A stretch of DNA of 64,000 nucleotides from Thermococcus bergensis (GCF_020386975.1 NZ_JABFNK010000005.1:992001-1056000), one strand, 5' to 3'. Positions 10,489 through 21,100 are shown, counted from the stretch's first letter. Program-made: numbers and translations. Notes: generated by a model not told the origin, from the letters alone.

Positions 10489-12320
10489 ACTTCCATACAC
10501 TCCTCGCAGTGAATACATCTCGCTGAATCAACCTCTATCTTTTTTGTATGGGGGTTTATTCTTAAAGCATTTTCTGGACATTTTCCTACACAAACTCCGC
10601 ATCCAACACACTCATATGCCCTCTTTATTAGGTAGTATGCCCTTATAGCATCTTCTCTGCTCTTTGCCCTAACCTCTTCCTCCGTAAATACTATAGTACC
10701 TACTCTTATGGAGTTTTTATCTTCGTTTACTTCACCCAATATTGGGGCTACTTCTTTGATTCTTTTCAGGATTATTCTCGTGTTTATTCTGAGAATAAAC
10801 TCTCCATCTCTCTCTTCAAGCGAATATCTTATAGGTTCCCATGTCCGTTTTTCCGGAATCTTTACTCCAAGTTCTTTTGCAATGGCCTTCTGTCCTTTAG
10901 TTAACTGCCTCCACCTCCAGAAGCCGTAGGTTATCCATTCCTCTGGCATTCCAAAGCGTTCTTTCCACTTCCTAAGCTCACTCTCCCATTTTTCCCACAG
11001 CTGCGGCTTTTCTTCCTTTAGCGTTTGAATTTCGGCTAGGGAAGAGCTTGGACACATAAAGCAACCAATTCTATCCAGACGGTTCTCATAAAGGGGGTTG
11101 TATTTTAGCTTGCGGGAGAATATGTAGAGCCACACCTCAAGGGCGTTCCAGTGAAATATTGGGGAAGCCCCAATTTCATTAGGCACCCATGGATTTTTCC
11201 ACACTCTGGGCTGTTTGTATCTCTGCAGGCTCTCGTACTTTCTCTGGCCGACGAACATCAGGACACCATTTGGGTAGTGTTCCTTTATTGCAAGGGTTAT
11301 TGGGCCGAGCTTTGTAACCTTGCAGCACCACCTGTAATCTCTCCCGGGAGGTGAAAAAACACTGAGAGAACTCCAGAAAGCATTACCCGCATCAGCAACG
11401 ATGAATTTTATGTTCTTCTTCTCAAGCTCCTGCCTGATTTCTTTTACATATTCAAGGGTTTCCGGAAACTCTATTCCAGTGTTGTTAAAGAACACAGCAA
11501 AATCATCGAACTCCTCAAGGGCCAGACCCAAAACAGCCAAACTGTCCTTTCCGCCGCTGAAGGCAACGGCAATTGGCTTATTTGTATTTTGAGCAGTTTT
11601 TCTCATAAACGCTCTGGCTTCTTTAACTCTCTCCTCTAGTGCCGATTTGTTGGCTTTTATTACCTCCTTTATAGTTGCTTTCTTACCTTCCCGGTATTGA
11701 ACCTTTTTCTGGTGCCTTGTTTTTATCCCGGTGCCGCGCTCTTTTTTATCAATCAGCTGTTCGTAGTTCTTTTTAGCTATTCCTGTGGCAATCACTTCAT
11801 CCTCACAGACCACTATAACGTCGTCTCCAATTCTAATGCTTTCTTCTGCCTCGAGAACTCCCACAGGCAAAACACTTGCACCGTTTTTTACCGGCTCTTT
11901 TGCACCCTTGTCAACTATAACCCACTTCTTCATATTCTTTCCAAAGCGCTTCCATAAGGCTATAGCGCCTTCAATCTTCAGTCCCGGCTTCCACTTAAGC
12001 TCAAGCGGATCAAAGCGAAGCCATCCAAAGATGTAGCCGTCCACAATTATCTCATACACATCATCTTCACCGGGGGTTTTGTTCAAAAGAACTATCTTGC
12101 CATCTAGTATTTCTCCAACATCAACGCCATAGTGGGCTTTAAACTCTCTCTTAATGAACTCAATATCCTTTTCGAAGGCAAACCTCACATCAGCAGGCGG
12201 AGTTAAATCTACCCTGAAACCCTCACCGTGAATATCACACTTCTCGCTTATCAGGGGAACATTGCACTTCTCGCACCAGTGAATGTGAGCCTTACCCAAA
12301 AATACCGGGCCCTTTCTCAT
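10440..12320 (-). CDS. PAPS-reductase family protein fused to zinc ribbon, PUA-like and 2x[4Fe-4S] domains
   Basis: 626 residues from ATG 12320 (AGGTGAGATA before it). Domain order: zinc ribbon HWCEKCNVPLISEKC with CDIHG (about 10-35); PUA-like stretch with VLPVGVLEAEESIRIGDDV (about 145-190); PP-loop adenylyl transferase core with SGGKDSLAVLG near 255, RWCCKVTK near 330 and YNPLYENRLDRIGCFMCPSS near 430; ferredoxin tail CVGCGVCVGKCPENA and CIHCEECMEVCP (about 575-620). Canonical assimilatory PAPS reductases lack the flanking domains; this archaeal type may act in sulfur transfer or RNA thiolation. Substrate is not established. Confidence 0.85.
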   Translation of the reverse strand: MRKGPVFLGKAHIHWCEKCNVPLISEKCDIHGEGFRVDLTPPADVRFAFEKDIEFIKREFKAHYGVDVGEILDGKIVLLNKTPGEDDVYEIIVDGYIFGWLRFDPLELKWKPGLKIEGAIALWKRFGKNMKKWVIVDKGAKEPVKNGASVLPVGVLEAEESIRIGDDVIVVCEDEVIATGIAKKNYEQLIDKKERGTGIKTRHQKKVQYREGKKATIKEVIKANKSALEERVKEARAFMRKTAQNTNKPIAVAFSGGKDSLAVLGLALEEFDDFAVFFNNTGIEFPETLEYVKEIRQELEKKNIKFIVADAGNAFWSSLSVFSPPGRDYRWCCKVTKLGPITLAIKEHYPNGVLMFVGQRKYESLQRYKQPRVWKNPWVPNEIGASPIFHWNALEVWLYIFSRKLKYNPLYENRLDRIGCFMCPSSSLAEIQTLKEEKPQLWEKWESELRKWKERFGMPEEWITYGFWRWRQLTKGQKAIAKELGVKIPEKRTWEPIRYSLEERDGEFILRINTRIILKRIKEVAPILGEVNEDKNSIRVGTIVFTEEEVRAKSREDAIRAYYLIKRAYECVGCGVCVGKCPENALRINPHTKKIEVDSARCIHCEECMEVCPLLKIKNPQEGSQL

Positions 12321-12385
12321 TATCTCACCTCTTGGAGAAAAGAAAGGCATAGGGTTTATAATACCTGTGGTTCAGGAAAAGTATT

Positions 12386-12403
12386 GACCAAAAAATTTAT
12401 AAG
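12386..12403 (+). promoter_or_regulatory. BRE/TATA promoter of tRNA-Lys(UUU)
   Basis: GACCAAAAAATTTATAA: a purine/A-rich BRE followed by TTTATAA at 12396-12402, with the tRNA starting at 12429, about 27 bp from the TATA centre, which is the archaeal spacing. Confidence 0.75.
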
Positions 12404-12428
12404 CGCATTGTAATCCCTAACTTATCGA

Positions 12429-12506
12429 GGGCCGGTAGCTCAGCCTGGTTAGAGCACCGGGCTTTTAACCCGGTGGTCGCGGGTTCGAATCCCGTCCGGC
12501 CCGCCA
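12429..12506 (+). tRNA. tRNA-Lys (anticodon TTT), CCA encoded
   Basis: Acceptor arms GGGCCGG and CCGGCCC pair fully. D arm GCTC/GAGC, anticodon stem CCGGG/CCCGG with loop CTTTTAA giving anticodon TTT (Lys, codons AAA/AAG), T arm GCGGG TTCGAAT CCCGT. Discriminator G and encoded CCA at 12504-12506. No intron. Confidence 0.97.
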
Positions 12507-12579
12507 CTACAAATCTTAACTCTTCTGGGAATCGAAAGAGCTTAAAGTTCTTAATGCTAATTATCCTACGGGTGATAAC

Positions 12580-12813
12580 ATGGACGTTTTTGAACTGGCT
12601 AAAAAATATCATGTTGAGCTGGGCATAAAAGAGCCGAGTTTTGCCACGATGGCGGCGGAGCTTTTTGGAGACCTTGGACTGAGCATAATGAACCATTTAA
12701 AAGAAGAGGGATACACTTTAAAGGGTACAAGATTTTTGGACTATGAGAAAAGCCTTGTGCTGGAAATAGTAAAAGAAAACAAGAGCTACGAAATCCTCTT
12801 GAGAAAGCTCTAA
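12580..12813 (+). CDS. Conserved-looking small protein of unknown function
   Basis: 77 residues, start ATG after GGTGATAAC. I do not recognise a family. The sequence is helical in its first half (VFELAKKYHVELGIKEPSFATMAAEL) and ends with a basic/hydrophobic strand (SYEILLRKL). Its stop overlaps the stop of the convergent DUF4139 gene by 4 bp. Codon use and the ribosome site argue that it is real. Confidence 0.6.
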   Translation: MDVFELAKKYHVELGIKEPSFATMAAELFGDLGLSIMNHLKEEGYTLKGTRFLDYEKSLVLEIVKENKSYEILLRKL

Positions 12814-14129
12814 TAGTTCACTTCGTACTCGAAGATTATTTCCTCTTTTTCTCCCGGGCCAACTGTTACTTTAAATTCTACATAGTCTGCGGTCTCTGTT
12901 ATTGGGCTAACTGAGCTCTCTAAGATTTTTCCACGCCACTTGTAGTGTCTGACAACTACTTCCTTCTCTTCGTTGCCAAAGTTTTCCAGAGTGACTTTAA
13001 TTTTATAGTAGGAATATCTGTCTCCCCGCCTTTCTTCCAGCACCTCAGTTTTTCCTTTCAAGTCTACATCCCTGCCAAGCTTAAGCCTTAAACTGTCCCC
13101 CTTTGCAGTGTGATCTATAACCTGCTCCCCAATTAAGACGTTCTTGTCTTCCATTTCTTTGTAGATTTCCACAACACCTCCGGGGAGAACCTCACTTGTC
13201 TTTAAGGATATTATTTCATAAACATCCTGGCTTCCACCATAGGGATAGCTTTCATAGAGGTATTCCCTCGTGAACTCGCTCTCCTGGTAGATGTACGGGA
13301 TGAGTTTTTTCTCAAATGCCGCTATGTCAAGGGTTCCGAGCTTGTACAGGTAAAAGGCCTCTAATTTTGTTCCCTGAATTGGTTGTTGAGGCACTTCTTT
13401 TGTAGCTGACTCCATTGTATAGTATCTTCCCATAATCACCTGAGGAGGCTGGTAAAACTGAACATCTCCCGAAACAAGCAAAACATCAGCGTTTTCAAAG
13501 CTCTTGTTCGTAGGATTGTCAATCACCACATACCCATAAAACTCGGCCCTGTCTCTAAGGTAGAGCTTGTATCTTGAGCTCCAGCTTATTCCTCCAACCC
13601 TGTAAATGAGCTTAAAGAAGTACTTTCCATCTTCCTCAGCGTTTACTATGGCATAGATCTCTGCAGTGCTTTCTTCTCCGATTGAGTCCATTTTCATGTA
13701 AGCAATGTCTTCAGAGCTTACCAGATAATAGCCATCTCCCTGTATTGCTATTTTCCCGTCTTCATACCCCAAAAACTCGCCGCTTACGGTTTCTCCGCTT
13801 TTCAGTTTTACCGTAATCTCTTCTCCTATGTTCGCTTCCATAAGGTTCTTTCCCGCTGTCCCCTTGCTTACAACACCGAGTACCTTCACTTTCTCGTCAA
13901 GAGGCTTTAATGTAACTTCATCAATTCGGAGCCCCTCAAGCATATCTAGAGGGACTTTATTTATCCCTGTTTTCAGCTCAACTTGAATCGTCTTCTCGAC
14001 AACTCCAATCTTGGCAGAATCATAAAGTGCGAGGGCAGTAGAACCTTCTTCAGCTTTCGTTTGGTGAAATACAATCACAGCCAGAAGAACAAAAATCACT
14101 AATGCTCCTCCAATGATTTTTCTATTCAT
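12810..14129 (-). CDS. Exported DUF4139 domain protein
   Basis: 439 residues from ATG 14129, six bases after AGGTGA. Residues about 5-24 are a signal peptide or anchor. The rest is beta-rich: an N-terminal domain with AKIGVVEKTIQVELKTGINKV, then the DUF4139 core (YRVGGISWSSRYKLYL, near 180, followed by VVIDNPTNKSFENADVLLVSGDV) and a C-terminal Ig-like end (VTVGPGEKEEIIFEYEV). Probably a cell-surface protein; function of DUF4139 is not established. TATA ACTATAAATAGG at about 14163-14172 on the coding strand. Confidence 0.8.
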   Translation of the reverse strand: MNRKIIGGALVIFVLLAVIVFHQTKAEEGSTALALYDSAKIGVVEKTIQVELKTGINKVPLDMLEGLRIDEVTLKPLDEKVKVLGVVSKGTAGKNLMEANIGEEITVKLKSGETVSGEFLGYEDGKIAIQGDGYYLVSSEDIAYMKMDSIGEESTAEIYAIVNAEEDGKYFFKLIYRVGGISWSSRYKLYLRDRAEFYGYVVIDNPTNKSFENADVLLVSGDVQFYQPPQVIMGRYYTMESATKEVPQQPIQGTKLEAFYLYKLGTLDIAAFEKKLIPYIYQESEFTREYLYESYPYGGSQDVYEIISLKTSEVLPGGVVEIYKEMEDKNVLIGEQVIDHTAKGDSLRLKLGRDVDLKGKTEVLEERRGDRYSYYKIKVTLENFGNEEKEVVVRHYKWRGKILESSVSPITETADYVEFKVTVGPGEKEEIIFEYEVNY

Positions 14130-14264
14130 TTCAATCACCTGTAAGGGATATCTCCCCCCATCCTATTTATAGTAATCGACAGCTTCAACCACATTCGAAA
14201 TGGAAAGACTTTTAACATTGTCAACATAACTGAAACTGTCATCACTATAATCGAGGTGGTAGCT

Positions 14265-14963
14265 ATGGATAGAGTTGCAAAAGCTAGGGAAATAATCGAA
14301 AAGGCAAAAGCCGAAAACAGACCACTTGTCGAACCGGAGGCAAAGGAAATTCTCAAGCTTTACGGCATTCCAGTTCCGGAGTTTAAGGTCGCAAGGAACG
14401 AAGAAGAGGCCGTTCAATTCGCAAGGGAAATAGGATACCCAGTTGTTATGAAGATCGTTTCTCCACAAATTATCCACAAGAGCGACGCCGGTGGTGTTAA
14501 GGTTAACATAAAGAACGACGAAGAGGCTAGAGAAGCCTTCAGAACTATTATGCAAAATGCAAGAAACTATAAACCCGATGCTGACCTTTGGGGTGTCATA
14601 GTTTATAGGATGCTCCCACTTGGCAAGGAAGTCATCGTTGGTATGATAAGAGACCCACAATTTGGCCCCGCAGTGATGTTTGGTCTCGGTGGAATATTCG
14701 TCGAGATTCTCAAAGATGTAAGCTTCAGAGTTGCTCCAATAAGCAAAGAAGAAGCCCTTGAGATGATCAAAGAGATAAAGGCTTACCCAATCCTTGCTGG
14801 AGCAAGAGGAGAAAAGCCTGTTAACATTGATGCTCTCGCAGACATCATAGTCAAAGTCGGAGAATTATCCCTAGAGCTGCCCGAAATAAAGGAACTTGAT
14901 ATAAACCCAATTTTTGCTTACGAAGACAGTGCAGTTGCAGTTGACGCAAGAATGCTCCTTTGA
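14265..14963 (+). CDS. acdB: ADP-forming acetyl-CoA synthetase, beta subunit
   Basis: 232 residues from ATG 14265 (GAGGTGG six bases before). ATP-grasp subunit of the alpha2beta2 enzyme that makes ATP from acetyl-CoA and other acyl-CoAs in peptide and sugar fermentation. Visible: YPVVMKIVSPQIIHKSDAGG near 62-80, the catalytic-His region, GPAVMFGLGGIFVEI near 143 and ELPEIKELDINPIFAYE near 205. The alpha subunit is not in this window, which is normal for Thermococcales. TATA CTTTTAAC at about 14209, T-rich tail after the stop. Confidence 0.93.
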   Translation: MDRVAKAREIIEKAKAENRPLVEPEAKEILKLYGIPVPEFKVARNEEEAVQFAREIGYPVVMKIVSPQIIHKSDAGGVKVNIKNDEEAREAFRTIMQNARNYKPDADLWGVIVYRMLPLGKEVIVGMIRDPQFGPAVMFGLGGIFVEILKDVSFRVAPISKEEALEMIKEIKAYPILAGARGEKPVNIDALADIIVKVGELSLELPEIKELDINPIFAYEDSAVAVDARMLL

Positions 14964-14997
14964 TTTCTTTTCTTTTAAAAATTTAGAGAAGAAAAGA

Positions 14998-15795
14998 CTA
15001 ATACCAGGTTTCAGCTATAACGTCGTGCTTGTGTATGCTCTCATGGCTTATGACTTTCACGTGGATTTTACCTTTAAACTTCTGCTTTGCCTTGAAGATT
15101 ATCTCCCTCGCAACGTCTTCCACGAATTTGGGGTTTGAATACATGTTCTGAACAACTGCGTTCTCATCAATCGTCTTCAATAGAGTATATGTCGGGGAGC
15201 TGAAAGAACTCTCCACAACATCTATCATGTCCTCAAGAGCGATTGCCTCATCATAGTCCGTTCTTACTTCAAGCCTGGCAACTGCTCTCTGAATGTGGGT
15301 TTTCCCCTGATTATTGGCCATAGCATGTGGGCAAGCAGTGTTTCCAATTACAATAACCCTTAAAACTTTTTCGAGCTTTTCCGGCTCCTTTATTACTCCG
15401 ACTTCAACATCATACGTCTCAAGGCTGAGTTTTTTGCTTGCAGGGGTTTCTCTTTCCATAATAAGCTGTGTTTTAATCCATACTTCAGCCCTTTTGTGCG
15501 GATGCTTTCTTTCCAGCCTCTTTATAACCGAAAGGCCGAGTTCTTCGAGGGAGGTGTGTGCTTCTTTCACTTCTTCCTCAATTGCCTCGCTCATCGTTTC
15601 AGTAATGCTTTCAACAAGCCTGCTCATGTGAATGCCTTTCTTTTCCTCAGGAACGTCTATCGTTATCTCAAACGTTGGGATAAAAGTGTAAAGCTTACCT
15701 TTCCAGTTTATCCTCGCTATTGTTCTTAAGTTTGTTATGCCAACTCTATGAAGCCTCTCTTTAATCTCGGGAATCTCTTCCTGGGTTTCAAACAT
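14998..15795 (-). CDS. mptA: GTP cyclohydrolase MptA (type IB)
   Basis: 265 residues from ATG 15795 (GGAGGTGAGAAG before it); the open frame extends upstream but without family sequence. MptA is the Fe(II) enzyme opening GTP to 7,8-dihydroneopterin 2',3'-cyclic phosphate, first step to methanopterin-like folates. Seen: [21 protein letters not shown] near 27, GIHMSRLVE (active-site His-Met-Ser-Arg) near 58, and [19 protein letters not shown] (Cys/His ligands) near 155. TATA TTTAAAAG at about 15830. Confidence 0.93.
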   Translation of the reverse strand: MFETQEEIPEIKERLHRVGITNLRTIARINWKGKLYTFIPTFEITIDVPEEKKGIHMSRLVESITETMSEAIEEEVKEAHTSLEELGLSVIKRLERKHPHKRAEVWIKTQLIMERETPASKKLSLETYDVEVGVIKEPEKLEKVLRVIVIGNTACPHAMANNQGKTHIQRAVARLEVRTDYDEAIALEDMIDVVESSFSSPTYTLLKTIDENAVVQNMYSNPKFVEDVAREIIFKAKQKFKGKIHVKVISHESIHKHDVIAETWY

Positions 15796-15968
15796 CTTCT
15801 CACCTCCATTAGGAAACCTAACCGGTTCTTTTAAACTTATCTCAAAACTCCATATGATTTTCATAGCTTTTTTGCACGGTAGTGTCTTCTTGCTGAGATA
15901 AACCAATACTTGGCTTGTCTCATACTTTTGACAAAGCAACATAAGCAAAAATGGCAGTATCTACTCAT

Positions 15969-16358
15969 CTACCTACCGTTTATTATATAATAGACGGTTC
16001 TCAGTGGAATGTTGAGCTCTTCACTTATTTCTCTAGGCGTTTTCCCCTTCTTAATGAGTTCTTCAATAAGCTTTAAGGTATCTGGATCGTACTTTTTAGG
16101 CCTTCCCCGGGAATTGTTCATAGGAACAAGCTTGATTCCCATTTGATTGAGGGCTTTGATAATTTTTTTGGAGACCTTTGGATACAAACTGGGAGGGCAT
16201 CCAATGACCTTCACATTTGGGGCCCTTTCAAGTATTTTCACAAGGATTATCTTGGTCGGCCGGAGATTTATGTAAACCTCGGTGACGTCTTTATTGAGCT
16301 TCTCCTCTAGCTTCCTCAAAAGGTCATCATTATTCCTCGCCTTTATCTCGATCTTCAT
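15969..16358 (-). CDS. DUF1699-like protein with C-terminal helix-turn-helix
   Basis: 129 residues. N-terminal part: KIEIKARNNDDLLRKLEEKL, INLRPTKIILVKILERAPNVKVIGCPPSLYPKVSKKI, resembling the archaeal DUF1699 group. C-terminal part: GRPKKYDPDTLKLIEELIKKGKTPREISEELNIPLRTVYYII is a resolvase-type helix-turn-helix. Starts 6 bp after the DUF530 gene, at the end of the topoisomerase VI run, so it could be a DNA-binding regulator of that operon; this is inference. Confidence 0.7.
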   Translation of the reverse strand: MKIEIKARNNDDLLRKLEEKLNKDVTEVYINLRPTKIILVKILERAPNVKVIGCPPSLYPKVSKKIIKALNQMGIKLVPMNNSRGRPKKYDPDTLKLIEELIKKGKTPREISEELNIPLRTVYYIINGR

Positions 16359-16364
16359 ATCCCC

Positions 16365-17612
16365 TCACCCTTGGAGAAGCTCCAAAAATTGCTTTGCTTT
16401 ATCACTCTTCGGCATAAACCTCTCAAATTTGCTTGTATCCTCAAACAGACTCATATGCAGGCCAGAAAGTACGAATTTTTCGATAGCCTCCTTAAGCTCC
16501 TCTTCATTTATCCCAAGTAGCTCGCTGACTTTTTTCTCATCGAACGGGCTAACACCATAAAGGATAACTCCGCCCAAAAGGTAGTTTGGAATGTTTGAAA
16601 TCTCGCTCCTTCTCCCGCTTAAAAGGGTTTCAGCCTCGCATTTTCTAATGAGAAGCATGCTGCCAAATCCGGTACGGAACCCGGGCTCATCCATAAACGG
16701 CAGATCAAAAATTGAGTAGTGACAATCTATACACGGCCTTAGCTGAGGATATAAGCCGATTGTCTCTCTTTCTTTTTCAGAGGTTAGGTAATAATACCTG
16801 AACAAATCGAGGGCAAGGATTTTAGCTCCCTCTTCTGGATAGAGAGAAGCATAGGCAAGCGCCAAATTATCTATGGTGTAGTGGCTGTTTATAAGAACCC
16901 CCTTGGTTTTCACGTAGGTTAAGAGCCTCCATCTGAACTTCTGGCCAAAGCGCTTCTTGAGTTCTCTGTCCACATCTGCGTCCAGCGGAAGCTCGACTTT
17001 CTCCTTCTTTAACCGCCCGCCCTGCCAGTACTCTACCTCTATCCTCATTCCCTTTCTTTGCACCTGTCCTTTTTCTTTGAGCTTGGATTTTATTTCCTTA
17101 AATGTATCTCTGGTCTTGGTGTCTTTCTGACTTAGAATCCTAAGGACATCCCCCGAATAAGCCAGATATGGCAGTATTTCTATCCTCCCAAGTTTAATGG
17201 GCTTTTCAGACACTTTCATTGAATCAAGGTCCTCTTTGTTGGTAATGTCCTTAATCTCGATGACTTTCTTCCCCTTGTAGAAGGTATAGTTGGATTCAAT
17301 TGTGGCAAGAGCCATCTTATGGGCGGTTATCGCTGTTCTAAGCCGCTCGAGGGTTAGCATGCGGTAGTGATTTCTTAACAGAATTCTTCTAATATGTGGG
17401 TCTACTTCCTTTTTACTTGATGTTGCATAAGAGAGCGTTTCACCAACTCTGCGGGAAAGTTCATCTTCCAGGTCTCTAAGAAAGGCAAGATTGCGGTTTA
17501 AATTAAAAGCTAAATAAAGAGGGTCAAAATTCTCAAATAACCTGTTCATGTTTGTTTTTATGTCGTCCAAAACCCTATTTATCTGAGCTATAAGCTCTTC
17601 AGTTGTCGTCAT
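16365..17612 (-). CDS. DUF530 family protein
   Basis: 415 residues. N-terminal 130 residues are helical ([18 protein letters not shown]...); a Cys/His patch [30 protein letters not shown] near 290 and [16 protein letters not shown] near 320 could bind metal. Last 60 residues include a winged-helix-like [21 protein letters not shown]. The start overlaps the Top6A stop by 4 bp, so translation is coupled to topoisomerase VI. Its biochemical role is unknown. Confidence 0.8.
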   Translation of the reverse strand: MTTTEELIAQINRVLDDIKTNMNRLFENFDPLYLAFNLNRNLAFLRDLEDELSRRVGETLSYATSSKKEVDPHIRRILLRNHYRMLTLERLRTAITAHKMALATIESNYTFYKGKKVIEIKDITNKEDLDSMKVSEKPIKLGRIEILPYLAYSGDVLRILSQKDTKTRDTFKEIKSKLKEKGQVQRKGMRIEVEYWQGGRLKKEKVELPLDADVDRELKKRFGQKFRWRLLTYVKTKGVLINSHYTIDNLALAYASLYPEEGAKILALDLFRYYYLTSEKERETIGLYPQLRPCIDCHYSIFDLPFMDEPGFRTGFGSMLLIRKCEAETLLSGRRSEISNIPNYLLGGVILYGVSPFDEKKVSELLGINEEELKEAIEKFVLSGLHMSLFEDTSKFERFMPKSDKAKQFLELLQG

Positions 17613-18754
17613 GGCAGGAGCTCCTCGTTGGCAATTTTTTCGGGGAGGTATTTCTTCGCAACGAACTCCAAACTCTTGTTTGCCAGAGCCTGCTGTTCAA
17701 TCCTTACTCCCCATTTGAGAGCCAACTTAAGCTGTCTCTGCCACTCCTTGTTCTGGAACCATGGGTAGTTCATCTCCTCTATGATACGCTTGTAATCTCC
17801 CGTTGGACCGCCTTTCTTGTTCGGTGGGATTCCCTTGAGCTTTTCTGTAACGTTTTCGAGACCGTATTTTTTAATATCGTCCATCGTCATACCAACGAAT
17901 TTTGCCTCTGGCGTTGCAAGCTTTTCGCTGAGGTAAGCGAGATTTATTGAGCCCTGCTTGATTGTAGAGTATATATACCATCCGTAGGGGTCACCATCAG
18001 TAAAGACGATGATTGGCAAACCTTCCTCGTAGTGGAGCCTGTGTATAAGTCTTCTAACACCTCTTGAAGCCTGACCTTGAGTTGCCACTATTAAGGCTTT
18101 CTCCTTCTTCGGATACTTTTCTTCTATAAGCCTATCGGCCATAGCGGCGGTTTCTACTACAAGGACGTAATCCACATTGATTTCCGGGAACTCTATGTGC
18201 TCCACTGTTCCAGGAACTGCCCATCCACCCATACCAAGCTTTGAAGCGTTGAACTCGTCTTCGCCATCTTTAATGACTATGTCCCCGTAAATGTATCCTC
18301 TTCTGTCTGCAGTTATGTGCATTTCCTCTCTCAAAACTCCGAACATTCTCTCCAAATCCTCTATGATGGGGTCGCTCTCGCTCTGGTCTTCGAAGGTATT
18401 TTCATGTGTGCCGGGAATGGTGTGTTTGTTTGCATAGTAAGCTTCTCTCAAGCTCGCGTGTTTGCCCTCGGCAACTAACCTCTTTATATAAGCCGCTATC
18501 AAGAGCGTCTGCATGAATTTTCTCGCATGGGCAACGTTAAAGAGATATCTCCTTGAAGTCTTGTCACCCATCTTAATCACGCGGTCTTTTTCGTCGAAGT
18601 AAACGTTGCTGAGACCTCTGGTGGGAACATCTATGAAGGGGTTCCTGCCAGCTTTTAGTTCTTCAAGGATTTCTTTTCCAAATTCCTCAAGCTTTTGAAG
18701 GACTTTCTTAGGATCGTAGCTGAAGCGTTCCTTAGGCTTCTCACGTTTAAGCAT
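17609..18754 (-). CDS. top6A: DNA topoisomerase VI subunit A
   Basis: 381 residues, Spo11-like subunit that cuts DNA through a tyrosine. The active-site box SLREAYY spans 101-107 (second Tyr is the nucleophile by analogy with Spo11). TOPRIM residues: Glu in [15 protein letters not shown] region and [18 protein letters not shown] near 248-265. It overlaps the Top6B gene by 8 bp and DUF530 by 4 bp. The A2B2 enzyme relaxes and decatenates DNA. Confidence 0.97.
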   Translation of the reverse strand: MLKREKPKERFSYDPKKVLQKLEEFGKEILEELKAGRNPFIDVPTRGLSNVYFDEKDRVIKMGDKTSRRYLFNVAHARKFMQTLLIAAYIKRLVAEGKHASLREAYYANKHTIPGTHENTFEDQSESDPIIEDLERMFGVLREEMHITADRRGYIYGDIVIKDGEDEFNASKLGMGGWAVPGTVEHIEFPEINVDYVLVVETAAMADRLIEEKYPKKEKALIVATQGQASRGVRRLIHRLHYEEGLPIIVFTDGDPYGWYIYSTIKQGSINLAYLSEKLATPEAKFVGMTMDDIKKYGLENVTEKLKGIPPNKKGGPTGDYKRIIEEMNYPWFQNKEWQRQLKLALKWGVRIEQQALANKSLEFVAKKYLPEKIANEELLP

Positions 18755-20450
18755 TCTCCTCAGCCTCCAGTGGCTTTTCTTCTATGGTTTCAAATTTCTT
18801 TTCAATAATCTTTATCAGAAGGGTTTTTATTGTGCCTTCAGGCTCTCCGGTTAGAATGCTCAAAGCCCTACTTATCTCGGGAACGTACTTCTCAAACGTC
18901 TTCCTTCTTTTCACCTGGTAGAGCTTGCGGTGTTTTCCTCCGAGATATTTGGCAAGCCTTCTAGCGACTTCCATTATGGCGAGTCTTATTTCTTCATATA
19001 TTTCATCTTCACTGGCAATACTCTGCTTTCCTGTAGAAGTGTAGGGGACGTGCACGCTGACCACATTAACCAAAAGCACCAGCGGCGTTCTTTCGAGATC
19101 ATCCACCCTGTATCTCTTCCAGTCAATGCTTCTTGCTGCTGAAGTTATAACACACGAACCGGCATCAAAGAGCAGAGGAACTCTGTTAGCATACCTAAGA
19201 ACGTCAAAGCCACTGCTCAGCTCTCCCCCAAATGCCAAGCCCACTTCTACTTGGAAAGGAATCCCCCCGCGGTAGACTTTGGGAGGTCTCGTTACGGCAG
19301 TTACGAACTCTGGCTTTAAAATGCCCGAAAGTCCTTTTTCTATGTTTTCCTCTCCAATTGGCCTCAATCCATGGGTGGGTGGGGCCAAGAAAGTCATGTA
19401 CTTAAATGCCTCTACAATCTCTTCAGCTTCGTGCCAAGTGAGCTTTTCAGGAGGCTTTTCCATGAGTTTCTCGGCTTCCTTGAGGGCATTTTTGCCTTTC
19501 TTTCCAAAACTTGCGAGTACTTTATCGACCTCCCCTTCGGCGAGCCTCTTTAGGAGTTGCTCTCTAACTCTCTGCTCCTCCTCTTCCTTTATAAGCCTCA
19601 ATGCCGCGATGTACTTCACAAGCTCCTCTACCTTTTTGTCACTTATTCTCGAAAACTCGCCTATAAGGAACGTTCTCACTGTTGTCCTTGATGTCCTCCT
19701 GGCCATCCTGTAAATGTCATCCGTCATTACTCCCTTTGGATGTGGCTTCATTTCCTCCGGTGGCTCTGGAATTTCTTCACTGCTCCTTGGGAAGACTATC
19801 AGCTTTCCATCTGGTTCTATAAGTTCAATATGAGCATGAGGATTGGCTATAGCGGTGAGCTTAAGATACCAGTAAGGGCCCTGTTTAGAGCGGATGTAAC
19901 GAACTTCTTTGACTTCCATCTCTATCCTTGTTCCTCTCCATCCAGTGGGATTGGGGTGCTTTATCTTCTTGAAAATCTTTCCTTCGTTCTTTTCCACATC
20001 TATGCCAACCCATGCCTCGATTATCTCATCCCCGCCAGTGGATGTTATGACTCTAGTAGCTTTACCGCTTGTGATTTGAGCAAACATTACAGCACCGCTA
20101 ATACCAATACCCTGCTGCCCTCTGCTTTGAATGTTTCTGTGGGCCTTTGTACCGGCAAGCATTTTACCAAAGACGTGTGCTATGTAGTTTTCAGGGATTC
20201 CAGGGCCGTTGTCCTCGACGATTATTTTGTAGTGCTCAGATCCGAGCTCCTCTATCTCCACTCTAACGTAGGGCGGTATTCCAGCTTCTTCACAAGCGTC
20301 CAGAGAGTTTGTTACAGCCTCGTGAATAATGGTTGTAAAGGAGCGCACTTTTCCGGTATAACCAAGCATTGCAGCATTTCTTCTAAAGAACTCACTGACG
20401 CTCTGGATTTTAAATTCTTTAAAAAGCTTGTTTGCTTCAGAATTTGCCAT
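18747..20450 (-). CDS. top6B: DNA topoisomerase VI subunit B
   Basis: 567 residues from ATG 20450, eight bases after GGAGG; an in-frame upstream start at 20468 is less well placed. GHKL ATPase: N-box [18 protein letters not shown] near 40, G1 VEDNGPGIP near 78, G2 [12 protein letters not shown] near 105. The transducer domain is in 230-470, ending with basic [14 protein letters not shown]. It overlaps the KH-domain gene by 14 bp. Confidence 0.97.
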   Translation of the reverse strand: MANSEANKLFKEFKIQSVSEFFRRNAAMLGYTGKVRSFTTIIHEAVTNSLDACEEAGIPPYVRVEIEELGSEHYKIIVEDNGPGIPENYIAHVFGKMLAGTKAHRNIQSRGQQGIGISGAVMFAQITSGKATRVITSTGGDEIIEAWVGIDVEKNEGKIFKKIKHPNPTGWRGTRIEMEVKEVRYIRSKQGPYWYLKLTAIANPHAHIELIEPDGKLIVFPRSSEEIPEPPEEMKPHPKGVMTDDIYRMARRTSRTTVRTFLIGEFSRISDKKVEELVKYIAALRLIKEEEEQRVREQLLKRLAEGEVDKVLASFGKKGKNALKEAEKLMEKPPEKLTWHEAEEIVEAFKYMTFLAPPTHGLRPIGEENIEKGLSGILKPEFVTAVTRPPKVYRGGIPFQVEVGLAFGGELSSGFDVLRYANRVPLLFDAGSCVITSAARSIDWKRYRVDDLERTPLVLLVNVVSVHVPYTSTGKQSIASEDEIYEEIRLAIMEVARRLAKYLGGKHRKLYQVKRRKTFEKYVPEISRALSILTGEPEGTIKTLLIKIIEKKFETIEEKPLEAEENA

Positions 20451-21099
20451 AGTACATGCCTCCTTCAAGTTCTAAATCCTTCTTCCTTCTTTCAAGGTAT
20501 TTGTAAACGGTTCCGTGTGGAGAACCTTTTGCAAGTTTTTCAACTGCAGTTTTAGCTATTTGAACTTGGATTGGATTTCCAATGATGGCAACAGTCTTCC
20601 CGTAGACGCTTATATCTGCTCCGCTCATTTCTTCGATTATCTCTCTCGTCCTGCCTTTTCTACCGATTATTCTCCCCCTAACTCTCGGAAGTGCATTCTT
20701 CTCGTTCCCTACAACAACGTCGGTCAGGTCAACCACTTCGAGAATCTCACCTTCATTAAGCAGCCTAAATGCCCTCTCCGGGGAAAATCCCCTTCCGATG
20801 GCCAACACAATGTCTCTCGCCTTCCATACTGCCAAAGGATCGTCGGTTTTTTCTGTAGAAGTAATGAATACCTCTCCAGTCTGGCTGTCTATCTCTATCT
20901 TGGTTTTTGTAGCCTCTTCAATCTTTTTCTTTGTCTCGCCCTTTTTCCCAATAACCACTCCAATTCTCTCTTTTGGAATCCTCACGAATTCTTCCTGCTC
21001 GCCAAGAGCTTCAAACTCTTCAATCTCAAAGGACTTTTCCGGTTCTCCCTCCTTGTCCACATACTCATACTCTTTCAGCTTCTTTTCAAATTCGTCCAT
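20437..21099 (-). CDS. KH-domain RNA-binding protein of the Dim2/Pno1 (KRR1) family
   Basis: 220 residues from ATG 21099 (GGGTGA before it). Two KH units: VRIPKERIGVVIGKKGETKKKIEE near 38-62 (GxxG GKKG) and RGRIIGRKGRTREIIEEMSGADISV near 140-165 (GRKG). The eukaryotic relatives bind the 3' end of 18S rRNA during small-subunit maturation; an archaeal role in 16S rRNA 3' processing with RIO1 next door is a fair inference. One base separates it from the RIO1 stop. Confidence 0.9.
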   Translation of the reverse strand: MDEFEKKLKEYEYVDKEGEPEKSFEIEEFEALGEQEEFVRIPKERIGVVIGKKGETKKKIEEATKTKIEIDSQTGEVFITSTEKTDDPLAVWKARDIVLAIGRGFSPERAFRLLNEGEILEVVDLTDVVVGNEKNALPRVRGRIIGRKGRTREIIEEMSGADISVYGKTVAIIGNPIQVQIAKTAVEKLAKGSPHGTVYKYLERRKKDLELEGGMYYGKF

Positions 21100-21100
21100 A

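Noticed and set aside
19740-20555. 271-codon open frame on the plus strand
   Set aside because: It lies antisense to top6B, whose motifs are clear; no ribosome site or family resemblance.
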